DNA of 64,000 nt from Actinocorallia herbida (GCF_003751225.1 NZ_RJKE01000001.1:7626001-7690000); one strand, 5' to 3'. Counted from the first letter of the stretch, positions 10,032-18,481 are shown. Notes: generated from the letters alone by a model not told the origin. Numbers and translations: made by a program.

Positions 10032-10823
10032 ATGGACGCCATGCCTTCCGCGCCGCTCGCCGGGCGGGTCGTGCTCGTCACCGGGGTCAGCCGCAGGCGG
10101 GGCATCGGGCACGCGGTCGCGAGGCGGCTCGGCGGGATGGGCGCGGGCCTGTTCGTCACCCATCACCGGGCGCACGACGAGGCGCAGCCGTGGGGCGCCG
10201 ACGACCTGTCCGCGGTCCTGGGCTCGCTGCGAGAGGCCGCGCCGCGCGTGGCGGACCTCGCGGCCGACCTCGCCGACCCCGGGGCCCCTGAGGCGGTCGT
10301 GGAGGCCGCCGTCGCGGCCTACGGGCATGTGGACGCACTCGTGTGCGTGCACGCCCGCAGCGGCTCCGACGGGCCGCTCAGCGCGCTGGACCCGGCCTGG
10401 CTCGACGCGCACTGGCAGGTCGACGCGCGCTCCACGCTCCTGCTCACCCGCCACTTCGCCGCGCAGCACGACGGACGCCCCGGGGGCCGCGTCGTCTGGT
10501 TCGGATCCGGCCAGCACCTCGGGCCGATGCCGTCGGAGGTCGCCTATACCGCGGCCAAGGGCGCCCTGATCGGCGCGCTGCCGACCGTCGCCGCCGAACT
10601 CGCCGAGCGCGGCATCCTGCTCAACGCGGTCAATCCCGGCCCCGTCGACACCGGGCATCTTCCCCCCAAGGAGGATTTCCCCGGCTTCGACGTCGCGTTC
10701 CCGCTAGGCCGCTACGGCGCCCCCGACGACGCGGCCCGCCTCGTCGCCTGGCTCGTCTCCGATGAGGGCGCCTGGATGGCGGGCCAGCACCTCAGCACCG
10801 AGGGCGGCTTCCGGCGCGGGTGA
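10032..10823 (+). CDS. short-chain dehydrogenase/reductase (SDR)
   Basis: A 263-residue classical SDR oxidoreductase using NAD(P)H. The cofactor motif is VTGVSRRRGIG (TGxxxGIG) near residue 17-27. The catalytic pair is Tyr172-Lys176 in YTAAKGAL, with the assisting Ser in FGSGQHLG. NPGPVDTG follows the active site, and the C-terminal GQHLSTEGGF matches the usual GQ-ixvdGG segment. The arginine-rich turn after the first glycine suggests NADP preference. Substrate is unknown. The start ATG 10032 has only a weak ribosome-binding site. It converges on the next gene with a five-base gap and no terminator. Confidence 0.9.
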   Translation: MDAMPSAPLAGRVVLVTGVSRRRGIGHAVARRLGGMGAGLFVTHHRAHDEAQPWGADDLSAVLGSLREAAPRVADLAADLADPGAPEAVVEAAVAAYGHVDALVCVHARSGSDGPLSALDPAWLDAHWQVDARSTLLLTRHFAAQHDGRPGGRVVWFGSGQHLGPMPSEVAYTAAKGALIGALPTVAAELAERGILLNAVNPGPVDTGHLPPKEDFPGFDVAFPLGRYGAPDDAARLVAWLVSDEGAWMAGQHLSTEGGFRRG

Positions 10824-10828
10824 CAGGG

Positions 10829-11347
10829 TCAGCGGGTCGGGATGTCGTACCAGTACCAGGCGCCCTTGATCGGGCGGTAGACGAAGCCGTTCATGCCCTC
10901 CGCCTGCGTGGGGACCCCCGACGGCGCGTACAGGAAGCCCGTCTCCTCGTAATAGGGACCGCCCGTGCCCGCGAGCCGGAGCCGCGTCATGTCCGACCCC
11001 TCGATCCTCTCGACCTTCGCGATCTCGTAGATCCCCGCCCGCGCCGGCCTCCCCGTCTCGACCTGCCGCGCCAGGTTCGCCTCTCCCGCCGCGAACGCCG
11101 CCTTCACCGGCAGATCGAGCCACGCGCACACGCCCAGCAGCAGAGCCAGCGCGGGCGTCGCCCACAACCACCGGTCCCTCCGCCAGACCAGCCTCCCCAA
11201 CCACACGAGCCCCAGCAGCACCCAGGCCAGCCCGCCGAGCAGGAACGGCCCCGAGTTCCCCGACGGGAACGCCAGCGAGTACAGCACCGCCACCGACGCC
11301 CCCGCCGGCAGGACCGCGAGCCACCACACCGAAGCCTTGACGATCAT
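10829..11347 (-). CDS. hypothetical membrane protein
   Basis: A 172-residue protein with three predicted membrane helices in its first 95 residues (WWLAVLPAGASVAVLYSLAF, PFLLGGLAWVLLGLVWLG, WLWATPALALLLGVCAW). A soluble C-terminal region of about 85 residues follows, ending WYWYDIPTR. The C-terminal part probably faces outside the cell. I do not recognise a named family. It lies downstream of the ketosteroid-isomerase-like gene on the same strand, separated by 188 bases that contain overlapping hairpins, so cotranscription is uncertain. Confidence 0.75.
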   Translation of the reverse strand: MIVKASVWWLAVLPAGASVAVLYSLAFPSGNSGPFLLGGLAWVLLGLVWLGRLVWRRDRWLWATPALALLLGVCAWLDLPVKAAFAAGEANLARQVETGRPARAGIYEIAKVERIEGSDMTRLRLAGTGGPYYEETGFLYAPSGVPTQAEGMNGFVYRPIKGAWYWYDIPTR

Positions 11348-11477
11348 CCGCGCACTCTAACCATCGCCGATCACAGGAGGCTCTCGAACGCCCGGGAACC
11401 CGTACCGGTCGCCCTCGACGCCCTTACTCGGCGTACCGCATCCGGTCGCGGACCTCGCCGGGCGACGACCCGGGAGC

Positions 11478-11534
11478 GATCGGGCGCCGGCGTCCCCAAG
11501 CGCCCGATCATCGCCCCCGACGAAGGATCGGGCG
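11478..11534. terminator. three-element inverted repeat, mutually exclusive hairpins
   Basis: Element A (gatcgggcgc, 11478-11487), element B (gcgcccgatc, 11500-11509) and element C (gatcgggcg, 11526-11534) are complementary such that B can pair with A or with C. The C-B hairpin begins at the stop codon of the isomerase-like gene and probably serves as its terminator. A second configuration is possible. No U-tract is visible. Confidence 0.55.
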
Positions 11535-11535
11535 A

Positions 11536-11904
11536 TCAGCTCGTCATGTCGTCCGGGCCCCAGTAGGCGCGCATGGTGACGATCTCGCCCGCGTCGTTGA
11601 AGGTGAAGACGTCGACGGCCTTGATGGTGAGGTTCAGGGCGGGGAGCTCGATGGTGAAGGCCATCGCGGCGCCGTTGCCGTGCGAGCCGCGGGGCGGGCC
11701 GTCGAGGACGAGTTTCGCGCCGGACTCGACGGCGTCGCGGTAGAACTTGCCGATCTCCTCGAGGCCGTGCCTCTCGGGGGTGCCGACGGGGTCCTCGACG
11801 ACGGCGTCCTCGGCGAACAGTGCGATGACGGATTCGGCGTCTCCGTTGGCGAAGCCGTCCACGTAGGCGCGCAGCGCGGCCTTCATCTCATCCTGGGTGG
11901 GCAT
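11536..11904 (-). CDS. steroid delta-5-3-ketosteroid isomerase-like protein (NTF2 fold)
   Basis: A 122-residue cone-fold (NTF2/SnoaL) protein closely resembling bacterial ketosteroid isomerases, which shift the steroid 5,6 double bond to the 4,5 position. All three catalytic positions known from the Pseudomonas enzymes are present: Tyr14 (LRAYVDGF), Asp38 (VVEDPVG) and Asp98 (KAVDVF). Family-wide pieces such as GSHGNGAAMAF and MRAYWGPDDM also match. ATG 11904 gives the usual length (about 125); the open frame extends 26 codons further, overlapping the divergent redoxin promoter region. No steroid degradation genes sit next to it, though a P450 of CYP124/125-like appearance lies 39 kb away. 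Activity on steroids is inference. Confidence 0.85.
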   Translation of the reverse strand: MPTQDEMKAALRAYVDGFANGDAESVIALFAEDAVVEDPVGTPERHGLEEIGKFYRDAVESGAKLVLDGPPRGSHGNGAAMAFTIELPALNLTIKAVDVFTFNDAGEIVTMRAYWGPDDMTS

Positions 11905-11991
11905 GGGCGCGAGCGTACCAAGCGCTTGGTCGCAGCTCCAGGGCGGGCCGTCAAGGACATCTCCCGTGCCGAAGGATGCCACGATGTCCCC

Positions 11992-12549
11992 ATGGCCATC
12001 CAGTCCTTCCTGGTTCCTCTCGGTACGCCCGCGCCCGCGTTCTCGCTGCCCGACCTGAACGGAACGACGGTCACCCTCGCCTCAGTCGAGGAGCACCCGC
12101 TCCTGCTCGTGGTCTTCCTGTCCAACCATTGCCCGTACGTACGGCGGATAGAGAGCGCGCTCGGCGCCTTGACGTCGCGTTATGCCGCGCGAGGGGTCGC
12201 CACGCTGGGCATCGCGTCCAACGACGCGGACGCCTACCCCGACGACTCCCCGCCCCATCTCGCCGAGCAGGCGAAGCGCGCCGGCTTCACCTTCCCTTAC
12301 CTCTACGACGAGTCCCAGGACGTCGCCCGCGCCTACCGCGCCGCCTGCACGCCCGACTTCTTTCTCTTCGCCCCCGACCGCACCCTGACCTACCGGGGCG
12401 AGTTCGACGGCGCCCGCCCGTCCAACACGGTCCCGGCGACCGGCTCTACCCTGCGCGAAGCACTCGATCTGGCCCTCACCGGCCATCCCGTCCCCGAGCC
12501 GCACACGCCCAGCCTCGGCTGCGGCATCAAGTGGCGGCCCGAGGGCTGA
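11992..12549 (+). CDS. thioredoxin-fold redoxin (AhpC/TSA-like)
   Basis: A 185-residue thioredoxin-like protein. The N-terminus FLVPLGTPAPAFSLPDLNG is the standard redoxin start, and the active-site Cys47 lies in SNHCPYVRR. This NHCPYV motif defines a widespread redoxin subfamily that replaces the CxxC of thioredoxin with CxYV. A second Cys in RAACTPDFFLF could act as resolving residue, next to the cis-Pro segment TPDFFLF. It is likely a cytoplasmic thiol peroxidase or disulfide reductase; the substrate is unknown. It is divergent from the isomerase-like gene, with 87 bases between starts. Confidence 0.88.
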   Translation: MAIQSFLVPLGTPAPAFSLPDLNGTTVTLASVEEHPLLLVVFLSNHCPYVRRIESALGALTSRYAARGVATLGIASNDADAYPDDSPPHLAEQAKRAGFTFPYLYDESQDVARAYRAACTPDFFLFAPDRTLTYRGEFDGARPSNTVPATGSTLREALDLALTGHPVPEPHTPSLGCGIKWRPEG

Positions 12550-12595
12550 CCGACCCCGCCACGCACCCCGCCCCGGTCCCGCATCCGGCACTCCC

Positions 12596-12612
12596 GGCCC
12601 TCCAGGAGGGCC
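12596..12612. terminator. possible terminator between convergent genes
   Basis: A 7-bp inverted repeat (ggccctc / gagggcc, loop cag) lies between the redoxin gene and the convergent hypothetical gene. No U-tract is present and the surroundings are GC-rich, so this is tentative. Confidence 0.3.
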
Positions 12613-12684
12613 CTGCGGGCGCTGCCGCGCCCGCACGGGACCCCAGGGGCCAGGGGCGCCGGCGGCCGGACCGGCCCGGGGCGC

Positions 12685-13032
12685 TCAGCTCGGCGCGCGC
12701 TGAGCCGGGATCGGGAGCCTGGCTCGCTCGGCGCACTCCACGAGCAGCGCGAGCAGTTCCTCCGGCTCGCCGCCCGGGGTGTCGTAGTGCCAGAAGCGGA
12801 CGAGCTTCTCGCCCTCGACGCCCGGGCTGTAGCGGCCGAGCACGAAGCAGCCCGCGGCGTGCAGGCGCAGAATGCTCCGGTCGCTGTCGCTCAGCGCTCG
12901 GGTATGCGCCGCGGCGTCCAGCAGGGCCAGGGCACTGCGCGCGTCACGGCGGTCGTCGGCCGTCCCGGCGCGGTCCAGCCGCCAGCGGGCGCACTGCTGA
13001 AGGTAGTCGGCGACCATCGCACTCTTCTGCAC
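12685..13032 (-). CDS. conserved hypothetical protein next to parE
   Basis: This encodes 115 residues from GTG 13032; an in-frame ATG at 13017 is an alternative. It is predicted soluble and mainly helical (VADYLQQCARWRLDRAG, DARSALALLDAAAHTRAL, EELLALLVECAERARL), with no signal or membrane segment. I do not recognise a named domain. It lies 95 bases downstream of parE on the same strand and could be transcribed with it. Confidence 0.7.
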   Translation of the reverse strand: MQKSAMVADYLQQCARWRLDRAGTADDRRDARSALALLDAAAHTRALSDSDRSILRLHAAGCFVLGRYSPGVEGEKLVRFWHYDTPGGEPEELLALLVECAERARLPIPAQRAPS

Positions 13033-13127
13033 GACGATCAGGGTGCCGGTGGGCGCGGCCCGGCGCGGGCCGCTTGCCCTTACCTTGACGCGCCCCGCAC
13101 GCTTTCCTGACCGGCCCGCCGCACCCG

Positions 13128-15209
13128 TCAGGTGTCGATCCGCGTCTCGTCGATCTCCGCGGCGCCCGCGATGATGAAGTCCCGGCGCGGCGGCACCTCA
13201 CTGCCCATGAGCAGGTCGAACATGCGCTCCGCCTCCGAGGCGTCCTCGATGCGGATCCGGCGCAGGGTGCGGTGGCGCGGGTCCATCGTGGTCTCGGCGA
13301 GCTGGTCGGCGTCCATCTCGCCCAGGCCCTTGTAGCGCTGCACCGGGTCCTTCCAGCGCAGGTTCCTGCGCTCCAGCTCGACCAGCTTGCGGCGCAGCTC
13401 GGCGTCGGAATAGCAGTAGATGTACTTGTCCTGGCCGCGCTTGGGGTTGGTCAGCTGGATCCGGTGCAGCGGCGGCACCGCCGCGTACACCCGGCCCGCC
13501 TCGACCATCGGCCGCATGTAGCGGAACAGCAGGGTGAGCAGCAGCGTGCGGATGTGCGCGCCGTCGACATCGGCGTCGGCCATCAGAATGATCTTGCCGT
13601 AGCGCGCGGCCTCGACGTCGAAGGTCCGGCCGGAGCCCGCCCCGAGCACCTGGATGATCGCGGCGCACTCGGCGTTCTTCAGCATGTCGGCCACGGACGA
13701 CTTCTGCACGTTCAGGATCTTGCCGCGGATCGGCAGCAATGCCTGGAACTCGGAGTCGCGGGCCAGCTTGGCGGTGCCCAGCGCCGAGTCGCCCTCGACG
13801 ATGAACAGTTCGCTGCGGTCCTCGGTGGTGCGGCAGTCGACCAGCTTGGCCGGGAGCGCGGAGGACTCCAGCGCGTTCTTGCGGCGCTGGGTGTCGCGCT
13901 GGGTGCGGGCGGCGATCCGGGTCTTGGCGGCCCCGACGATCTTCTCCAGCACCGTGCGGAGCTGCTGCTTCTGGCCGCGCGTCGGGTTCTCGAAGATCTC
14001 CTTGAGCTGCTTGCCGACCACCTGGTTGACGATCCGGGTGGCGTCGGAGGTGCCGAGGATCTCCTTGGTCTGGCCCTCGAACTGCGGCTCGGGAAGACGG
14101 ACGGTGACGACGGCGGTGAGGCCCTCGAGCACGTCCTCCTTGATCACGTTGTCGTCGTTGACCCTGAGCAGCTTGGTCGCCCGCAGCTGCTCGTTGAGCA
14201 CCCGGACCAGCGCCCGGTCGAAGCCCTGGACGTGGGTGCCGTGCTTGGGCGTGGCGATCACGTTGACGAAGCTGCGGACCACGGTGTCGTAGCCGGTGCC
14301 CCAGCGCAGCGCGACGTCCACGTCGAGCTCGCGCGGGACGTCGGTGGGCACGAGGTGGCCGAGGTCGTCCAGGACCGGGACGGTCTCGGTGAAGTGGCCG
14401 CTGCCCTGGATGCGCAGGACATCGCAGATCTCCGGGTCCCTGGCCAGGAAGCCGGTGAACTCGCTGATGCCGCCCTCGAAGCGGAACACCTCGTACAGCG
14501 GGGTCTCGGCGCGCTCGTCGGTGACCGTGATCTCCAGGCCGGGGACCAGGAACGCGGTCTGCCGCATCCGGTCGAGCACCGGCTCGGTGGCGATCGTGGC
14601 GTCCTTGAGGAAGATCTGGAAGTCCGGCCAGAAGCGGATCCTGGTGCCCGCGCGACCGCGGGGGATCTTCGCGCCCTCCACGACGCCCGACTTCTTCTTG
14701 AACGACGCCTTGGGGCCGTCGCCGTCGAAGATCCCGGCGATGCCGCGGCGGAAGGAGATGTGGTGGGTGTTGCCGGAGCGGTCGACCTCGACGTCCAGGC
14801 GCGCGGACAGCGCGTTCACGACGGAGGCGCCCACCCCGTGCAGGCCGCCGGAGGCGGTGTAGGAGACACCACCGAACTTGCCGCCCGCGTGCAGCCTGGT
14901 CATGACCAGTTCCACGCCGGGCAGCTTGGTCTTGGGCTCGATGTCGACGGGGATCCCGCGCCCGTCGTCGGCGACCGAGCACGATCCGTCCGCGTGCAGC
15001 ACGACGTCGATCTTCGTGCAGTACCCGGCGAGCGCCTCGTCCACACAGTTGTCGACGATCTCCCACAGGCAGTGGATGAGACCGCGGCTGTCGGTCGACC
15101 CGATGTACATACCGGGGCGTTTGCGCACGGCCTCCAGGCCCTCGAGCACCGACAGGTGCCGGGCGGAGTAGCCGGCGGCGTCCACGTTTTCCTCGACGGC
15201 GGTGGTCAC
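13128..15209 (-). CDS. DNA topoisomerase IV subunit B (ParE-type, GyrB family)
   Basis: A 693-residue ATPase subunit of a type IIA topoisomerase. The GHKL ATPase domain shows EIVDNCVDEALAG (the Mg/ATP Asn), DDGRGIPVD and the GGLHGVGASVVNALS lid loop. The transducer domain and then the TOPRIM domain follow, with EGDSALGTAK and the metal-binding ADADVDGAH. The C-terminal QRYKGLGEMDADQL is diagnostic of GyrB/ParE. GTG 15209 follows gggag at proper spacing. With ParC at 7163-9637 it should form the decatenating enzyme; Streptomyces coelicolor likewise keeps parE and parC near hrdB rather than at oriC. Distinguishing it from GyrB rests on context and the ParC partner. Confidence 0.95.
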   Translation of the reverse strand: MTTAVEENVDAAGYSARHLSVLEGLEAVRKRPGMYIGSTDSRGLIHCLWEIVDNCVDEALAGYCTKIDVVLHADGSCSVADDGRGIPVDIEPKTKLPGVELVMTRLHAGGKFGGVSYTASGGLHGVGASVVNALSARLDVEVDRSGNTHHISFRRGIAGIFDGDGPKASFKKKSGVVEGAKIPRGRAGTRIRFWPDFQIFLKDATIATEPVLDRMRQTAFLVPGLEITVTDERAETPLYEVFRFEGGISEFTGFLARDPEICDVLRIQGSGHFTETVPVLDDLGHLVPTDVPRELDVDVALRWGTGYDTVVRSFVNVIATPKHGTHVQGFDRALVRVLNEQLRATKLLRVNDDNVIKEDVLEGLTAVVTVRLPEPQFEGQTKEILGTSDATRIVNQVVGKQLKEIFENPTRGQKQQLRTVLEKIVGAAKTRIAARTQRDTQRRKNALESSALPAKLVDCRTTEDRSELFIVEGDSALGTAKLARDSEFQALLPIRGKILNVQKSSVADMLKNAECAAIIQVLGAGSGRTFDVEAARYGKIILMADADVDGAHIRTLLLTLLFRYMRPMVEAGRVYAAVPPLHRIQLTNPKRGQDKYIYCYSDAELRRKLVELERRNLRWKDPVQRYKGLGEMDADQLAETTMDPRHRTLRRIRIEDASEAERMFDLLMGSEVPPRRDFIIAGAAEIDETRIDT

Positions 15210-15439
15210 GACGCTCCCTCAAACGCTCCTCAGACACGATGTCCCGCGACGGGGCCCGGCGGACCGGACGACCTCGGCGCCGGAATCCGGCGCGAACCCC
15301 GCTCGAAACCCAGGCTCTAACCTAGCCGCGGGTTCGAACATGCATTGCATCGTCGTCGCAAGACCTTACCCCGTCCGGCCGACGGACGAGCGCCGTCCGC
15401 GTTCTGCGGATTTCCGGCGCCCTGCCTAGGGTGGATCGC

Positions 15440-16096
15440 ATGACGATCGCGACCTTCAAAGACCTGTGCCTGGACGCCGGTGACGCGGCGGCCCTCGGCG
15501 CCTTCTGGGGGCGGCTGCTCGGGCTCGCCGACGAGCCGGACGGGGAGGGCGACTCCGTCCTGCGCGGCCCGGACCCTCGGCAGACGATCTGGATCAACCG
15601 GGTGCCCGAGGCCAAGACCGTCAAACACCGCGTTCACCTGGACGTCCTCCCCTCGACCGGCATAGCGGGCCTGGAGGCCCTGGGGGCGCGGGTCCTCGCG
15701 CGGGAACCGGAATGGACCGTCATGGCCGATCCCGAGGGCGGGGAGTTCTGCGTCTTCCCCGGCCCGGCGGAGGGCCGGATCAGGTCCCTCGTCATCGACA
15801 GCGCCGACCCCGCCGCGCAGGCGGCCTGGTGGGCGGCGGCCCTCGGCGCCGAGGCGGCGCAGGAGGACGGCTGGTGGTCCGTCCGGAAGATCCCCGAGTC
15901 CCCCTTCGACTCATGGGATTTCGTGCCCGTCCCGGAGCCCAAGACCCTCAAGAACCGGCTGCACTGGGACGTCACCGGAGAGGTGTCCGACCTGGTCAGA
16001 GCGGGTGCGCGCGTTCTCCGGGAGCAGGACGCGGAGATCCGCTGGACCGTCATGGCGGATCCGGAGGGCAACGAGTTCTGTGTCTTCGGTCACTGA
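15440..16096 (+). CDS. two-domain VOC/glyoxalase-like protein
   Basis: A 218-residue protein made of two tandem vicinal-oxygen-chelate (glyoxalase-like) domains of about 110 residues each. Each repeats the signature of this subgroup: an N-terminal DAGDAAALGAFWGRLLG or DSADPAAQAAWWAAALG strand-helix, then KTVKHRVHLDV or KTLKNRLHWDV, then WTVMADPEGGEFCVF or WTVMADPEGNEFCVF. Internal duplication is therefore plain. Such proteins often bind antibiotics or act as dioxygenases, but no function can be assigned. ATG 15440 is favoured over the GTG nine bases earlier. It is divergent from parE. Confidence 0.85.
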   Translation: MTIATFKDLCLDAGDAAALGAFWGRLLGLADEPDGEGDSVLRGPDPRQTIWINRVPEAKTVKHRVHLDVLPSTGIAGLEALGARVLAREPEWTVMADPEGGEFCVFPGPAEGRIRSLVIDSADPAAQAAWWAAALGAEAAQEDGWWSVRKIPESPFDSWDFVPVPEPKTLKNRLHWDVTGEVSDLVRAGARVLREQDAEIRWTVMADPEGNEFCVFGH

Positions 16097-16244
16097 AACG
16101 AGCCATGGGCGTGGTGGGATCGTGGCGAACCCTCGGTGGAGAAGGCACTTTCTGCTGTCGGCGTAGCGCAGGAGGTTTTGGGAACGCCCAGGTCGGGTTA
16201 GATGTTCTCCTAAGTACCGACCCCCGAGTACAGAGGAAGGTGCC

Positions 16245-16472
16245 GTGACTGGAACCCTTGCCCCGACCAAGCCGCTCACCGCGCAGGACCGCTGCGACCG
16301 CTGTGGGGCCCAGGCTTATGTGCGTGCCACCCTGAGCGGTGGCGCGGATCTATTGTTCTGCGCCCACCACGGCCGGAAGTACGGGGAGACCCTCCGTGCT
16401 TCGGGGGCTGAGCTCCATGACGAAACCGACAAGCTGACCGAGAACCGACTGCGCGGCGACGACCACGCATAA
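16245..16472 (+). CDS. DUF7455 small conserved actinobacterial protein
   Basis: A 75-residue protein starting at GTG 16245 behind gaggaagg. The core CDRCGAQAYVRATLSGGADLLFCAHHGRKY has a CxxC plus CxHH arrangement that could bind zinc, and matches the DUF7455 family found across Actinobacteria near hrdB. Function is unknown. A strong terminator hairpin follows 26 bases after the stop. The neighbourhood is conserved in related chromosomes, suggesting a housekeeping role. Confidence 0.9.
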   Translation: MTGTLAPTKPLTAQDRCDRCGAQAYVRATLSGGADLLFCAHHGRKYGETLRASGAELHDETDKLTENRLRGDDHA

Positions 16473-16497
16473 GTCCTGATCAGCCCGACAGGTCAAC

Positions 16498-16526
16498 GAA
16501 GGGCCGTCCGCCCCGGACGGCCCTTC
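16498..16526 (+). terminator. strong intrinsic terminator after DUF7455 gene
   Basis: A 13-bp perfect stem (gaagggccgtccg / cggacggcccttc) with loop ccc is followed by tgctgcttt. It separates the DUF7455 gene from yaaA. Confidence 0.85.
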
Positions 16527-16535
16527 GTGCTGCTT

Positions 16536-16541
16536 TAAGAT
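16536..16541 (+). promoter_or_regulatory. candidate -10 element for leaderless yaaA mRNA
   Basis: The hexamer taagat ends six bases before the yaaA ATG (16548), so transcription would start at or next to the A of the start codon. No ribosome-binding site is present upstream, as expected for a leaderless mRNA. No clear -35 is seen; the region upstream is the preceding terminator. Confidence 0.5.
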
Positions 16542-16547
16542 CTTCTG

Positions 16548-17291
16548 ATGCTCATCCTCCTGCCGCCGTCAGAGGGGAAGGCGACGGCCGGGACCGGCCC
16601 GCCCCTCGACCTCTCGACGCTCTCCTACGCCGCGCTGACGCCCGTCCGGGCGAAGGTCCTGGCGTCGCTCACGGAGCTCTGCTCCGGCCCCGAGGCGCAC
16701 GCTCAGGCCGTCCTGGGCCTCACCGACGGGCAGCGCGACGCGATCGCCCGCAACCGGGAGCTGCGCACCGCCCCGACCCTGCGGGCCGCCGAGCTCTACA
16801 CGGGCGTGCTCTACGACAATCTGCGCCTCGCCGACCTCGACGAGGCGGCGCGCGCGAAGATCCTGATCTTCTCAGGGCTGTGGGGGGTGCTCCGGCCCGA
16901 TGACCGGGTGCCGCCGTACCGGCTGGCGATGGGCGTCAAGCCGCCGTCACTCGGCGCGCTCGCGGGCGTGTGGCGCCCGGCGCTGCACGAGGCGATCCAG
17001 CCCGGCGAACTCGTGGTCGACATGCGCTCGGCACCGTACGCGGCCGCCTGGAAGCGGCCCTCCGTGGGCGTACGGGTGCTCCGCGAGCGCGTCGTCGACG
17101 GCGTGGTGAAGCGCTCGGTCGTCAGCCACATGGCGAAGGCGACCCGGGGCGCGGTGGCCCGCGACCTACTGGTCAACGGCGTCGCGGCGACGTCCGTCGA
17201 AGAGCTGGTCAAGGCCCTGTCCCGGCTCGGCTATGCCGTCGAGCCGACGAGCGGCGGGATCGACGTGGTGATCAGCGATCCCTTGCCGTGA
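16548..17291 (+). CDS. YaaA family peroxide-stress/DNA-binding protein
   Basis: A 247-residue member of the YaaA (DUF328/UPF0246) family. The hallmark N-terminus is LLPPSEGKA. Family blocks RELYTGVLYDNLRL-like (AAELYTGVLYDNL), FSGLWGVLRPDD, PPYRLAMGVK, VVDMRSAPYAA and VSHMAKATRGAVARDL are all present and full length. In E. coli YaaA lowers damage under hydrogen peroxide stress by limiting free iron, and binds DNA through a helix-hairpin-helix-like fold. The ATG lacks a ribosome-binding site and follows a possible -10 by six bases, suggesting leaderless expression. Confidence 0.92.
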   Translation: MLILLPPSEGKATAGTGPPLDLSTLSYAALTPVRAKVLASLTELCSGPEAHAQAVLGLTDGQRDAIARNRELRTAPTLRAAELYTGVLYDNLRLADLDEAARAKILIFSGLWGVLRPDDRVPPYRLAMGVKPPSLGALAGVWRPALHEAIQPGELVVDMRSAPYAAAWKRPSVGVRVLRERVVDGVVKRSVVSHMAKATRGAVARDLLVNGVAATSVEELVKALSRLGYAVEPTSGGIDVVISDPLP

Positions 17292-17327
17292 AGGGGTCCC
17301 GGGTTCCGGGGCCCTTGGTGCCCGGCC

Positions 17328-18326
17328 TCAGCCGTCCATCAGGTTCAGGTGCTTGCACGCCTTGGCGTACTGGTCGACGACGTTTCCGCCGATGTAGGTC
17401 CACGGCAGAGAAGCGGGCCTGCCTTGCGTCCGCAGCAGGTGGTTGCGGGCGGGACGGCGGGCGTCGGCCAGGTGGAAGGCCGCGCCGAAGAGGTTGTGCG
17501 CCTCGATCGTGCGGGGGTGCGGGCGGGGGCCCTCGTGCCAGCCGCGGGCCGCGGCCTCCACGTCGCGGATCTCGGAGCCGGAGAACCAGGACGACGAGCC
17601 CTTGATGATTCCGGAACGTTCCTGGACGAAGTACTCGAAATATGCGAGAGGCATCAAAGCCGCACGAGGATCTTCACGCGAGGACATGCTCATCGCCACT
17701 CTGGCGAAATCGAACATCTCCTCGGCGACCCCTCCCCATTGCGGAGAAAGGCTGATCACCCGGGCGACGTGCGCGCCATAAAGGGTCGGCCAGCGGGACG
17801 ACGCCTGCTTCCACAGTTCGGTCTTGTCGTCGGCGTCGGTCTCCAGGCCCAGGGCGAGCCACTGCATCGACTCCCACGGCACCGGATCGTCGTGGAACAG
17901 CTCGGCCGCCGTCTTCAGCGGAATCCTCGCCTCGTGCAGGGCCTTGGTGAACGCCTGGTATCCGCCCGCCTGCTGCGACCGCGACCGGGCGGCGGGCCTG
18001 ATCTGCCACGCCTCCTCGATCAGCGTGCGGCCCAGCCAGAGATGCAGGTCGGGGTTGTGCGGATCGTGTGCGAGCAGCGCTTCGATGCCCTTGCTCCAGC
18101 CCACCGCGGCCTTCGCCAGGTACTCCACGCGCAACGAGCGCAGCTCGGGATCGGTTCGGGTCTCCCAGAGGGCGGAGACCGCGACTCTCAGATAGCGTTC
18201 GCGGACGGCATCACAGGCCTGATCCAGAATCGGGTCATGCCAGGGGCGTCCATCTATGACGCGCTCGGCCCGAGGACGGTGTCCCGCGGGCTGCAAGTGC
18301 ACCCTGTCAACCTCCATCACTCCCAT
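17328..18326 (-). CDS. hypothetical protein, helical-repeat-like
   Basis: This encodes 332 residues with no signal peptide or membrane segment. It is rich in Trp and Leu, with helical pairs such as YLAKAAVGWSKGIEALLAHDP, DLHLWLGRTLIEEAWQIR and MQWLALGLETDADDKTELWKQA, which suggests TPR-like alpha-solenoid packing. I do not recognise a catalytic motif or named family. ATG 18326 is the longest start; a GTG 34 bases further in has a better ribosome-binding site (atggagg) and cannot be excluded. It converges with yaaA and lies beyond the sigA terminator, so it is probably monocistronic. Confidence 0.75.
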   Translation of the reverse strand: MGVMEVDRVHLQPAGHRPRAERVIDGRPWHDPILDQACDAVRERYLRVAVSALWETRTDPELRSLRVEYLAKAAVGWSKGIEALLAHDPHNPDLHLWLGRTLIEEAWQIRPAARSRSQQAGGYQAFTKALHEARIPLKTAAELFHDDPVPWESMQWLALGLETDADDKTELWKQASSRWPTLYGAHVARVISLSPQWGGVAEEMFDFARVAMSMSSREDPRAALMPLAYFEYFVQERSGIIKGSSSWFSGSEIRDVEAAARGWHEGPRPHPRTIEAHNLFGAAFHLADARRPARNHLLRTQGRPASLPWTYIGGNVVDQYAKACKHLNLMDG

Positions 18327-18415
18327 GAAATCTGAGACTAGGGAGCACGGGAGCTTCGGTAAGTGCGCTTACGTAAACAGCATGTAAATCGCCCCGCTTT
18401 GGAGAGCATGATCCG

Positions 18416-18447
18416 AAAAAATACGACGGACCGTCTCCAGGAGACGG
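18416..18447 (-). terminator. intrinsic terminator of sigA
   Basis: On the minus strand a 7-bp stem (ccgtctc / gagacgg, loop ctg) is followed after nine bases by a run of five T. It lies 35 bases past the sigA stop. Confidence 0.7.
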
Positions 18448-18481
18448 CCCGCCGTGATCGAATCGTTCGTCGGGTGACGAA

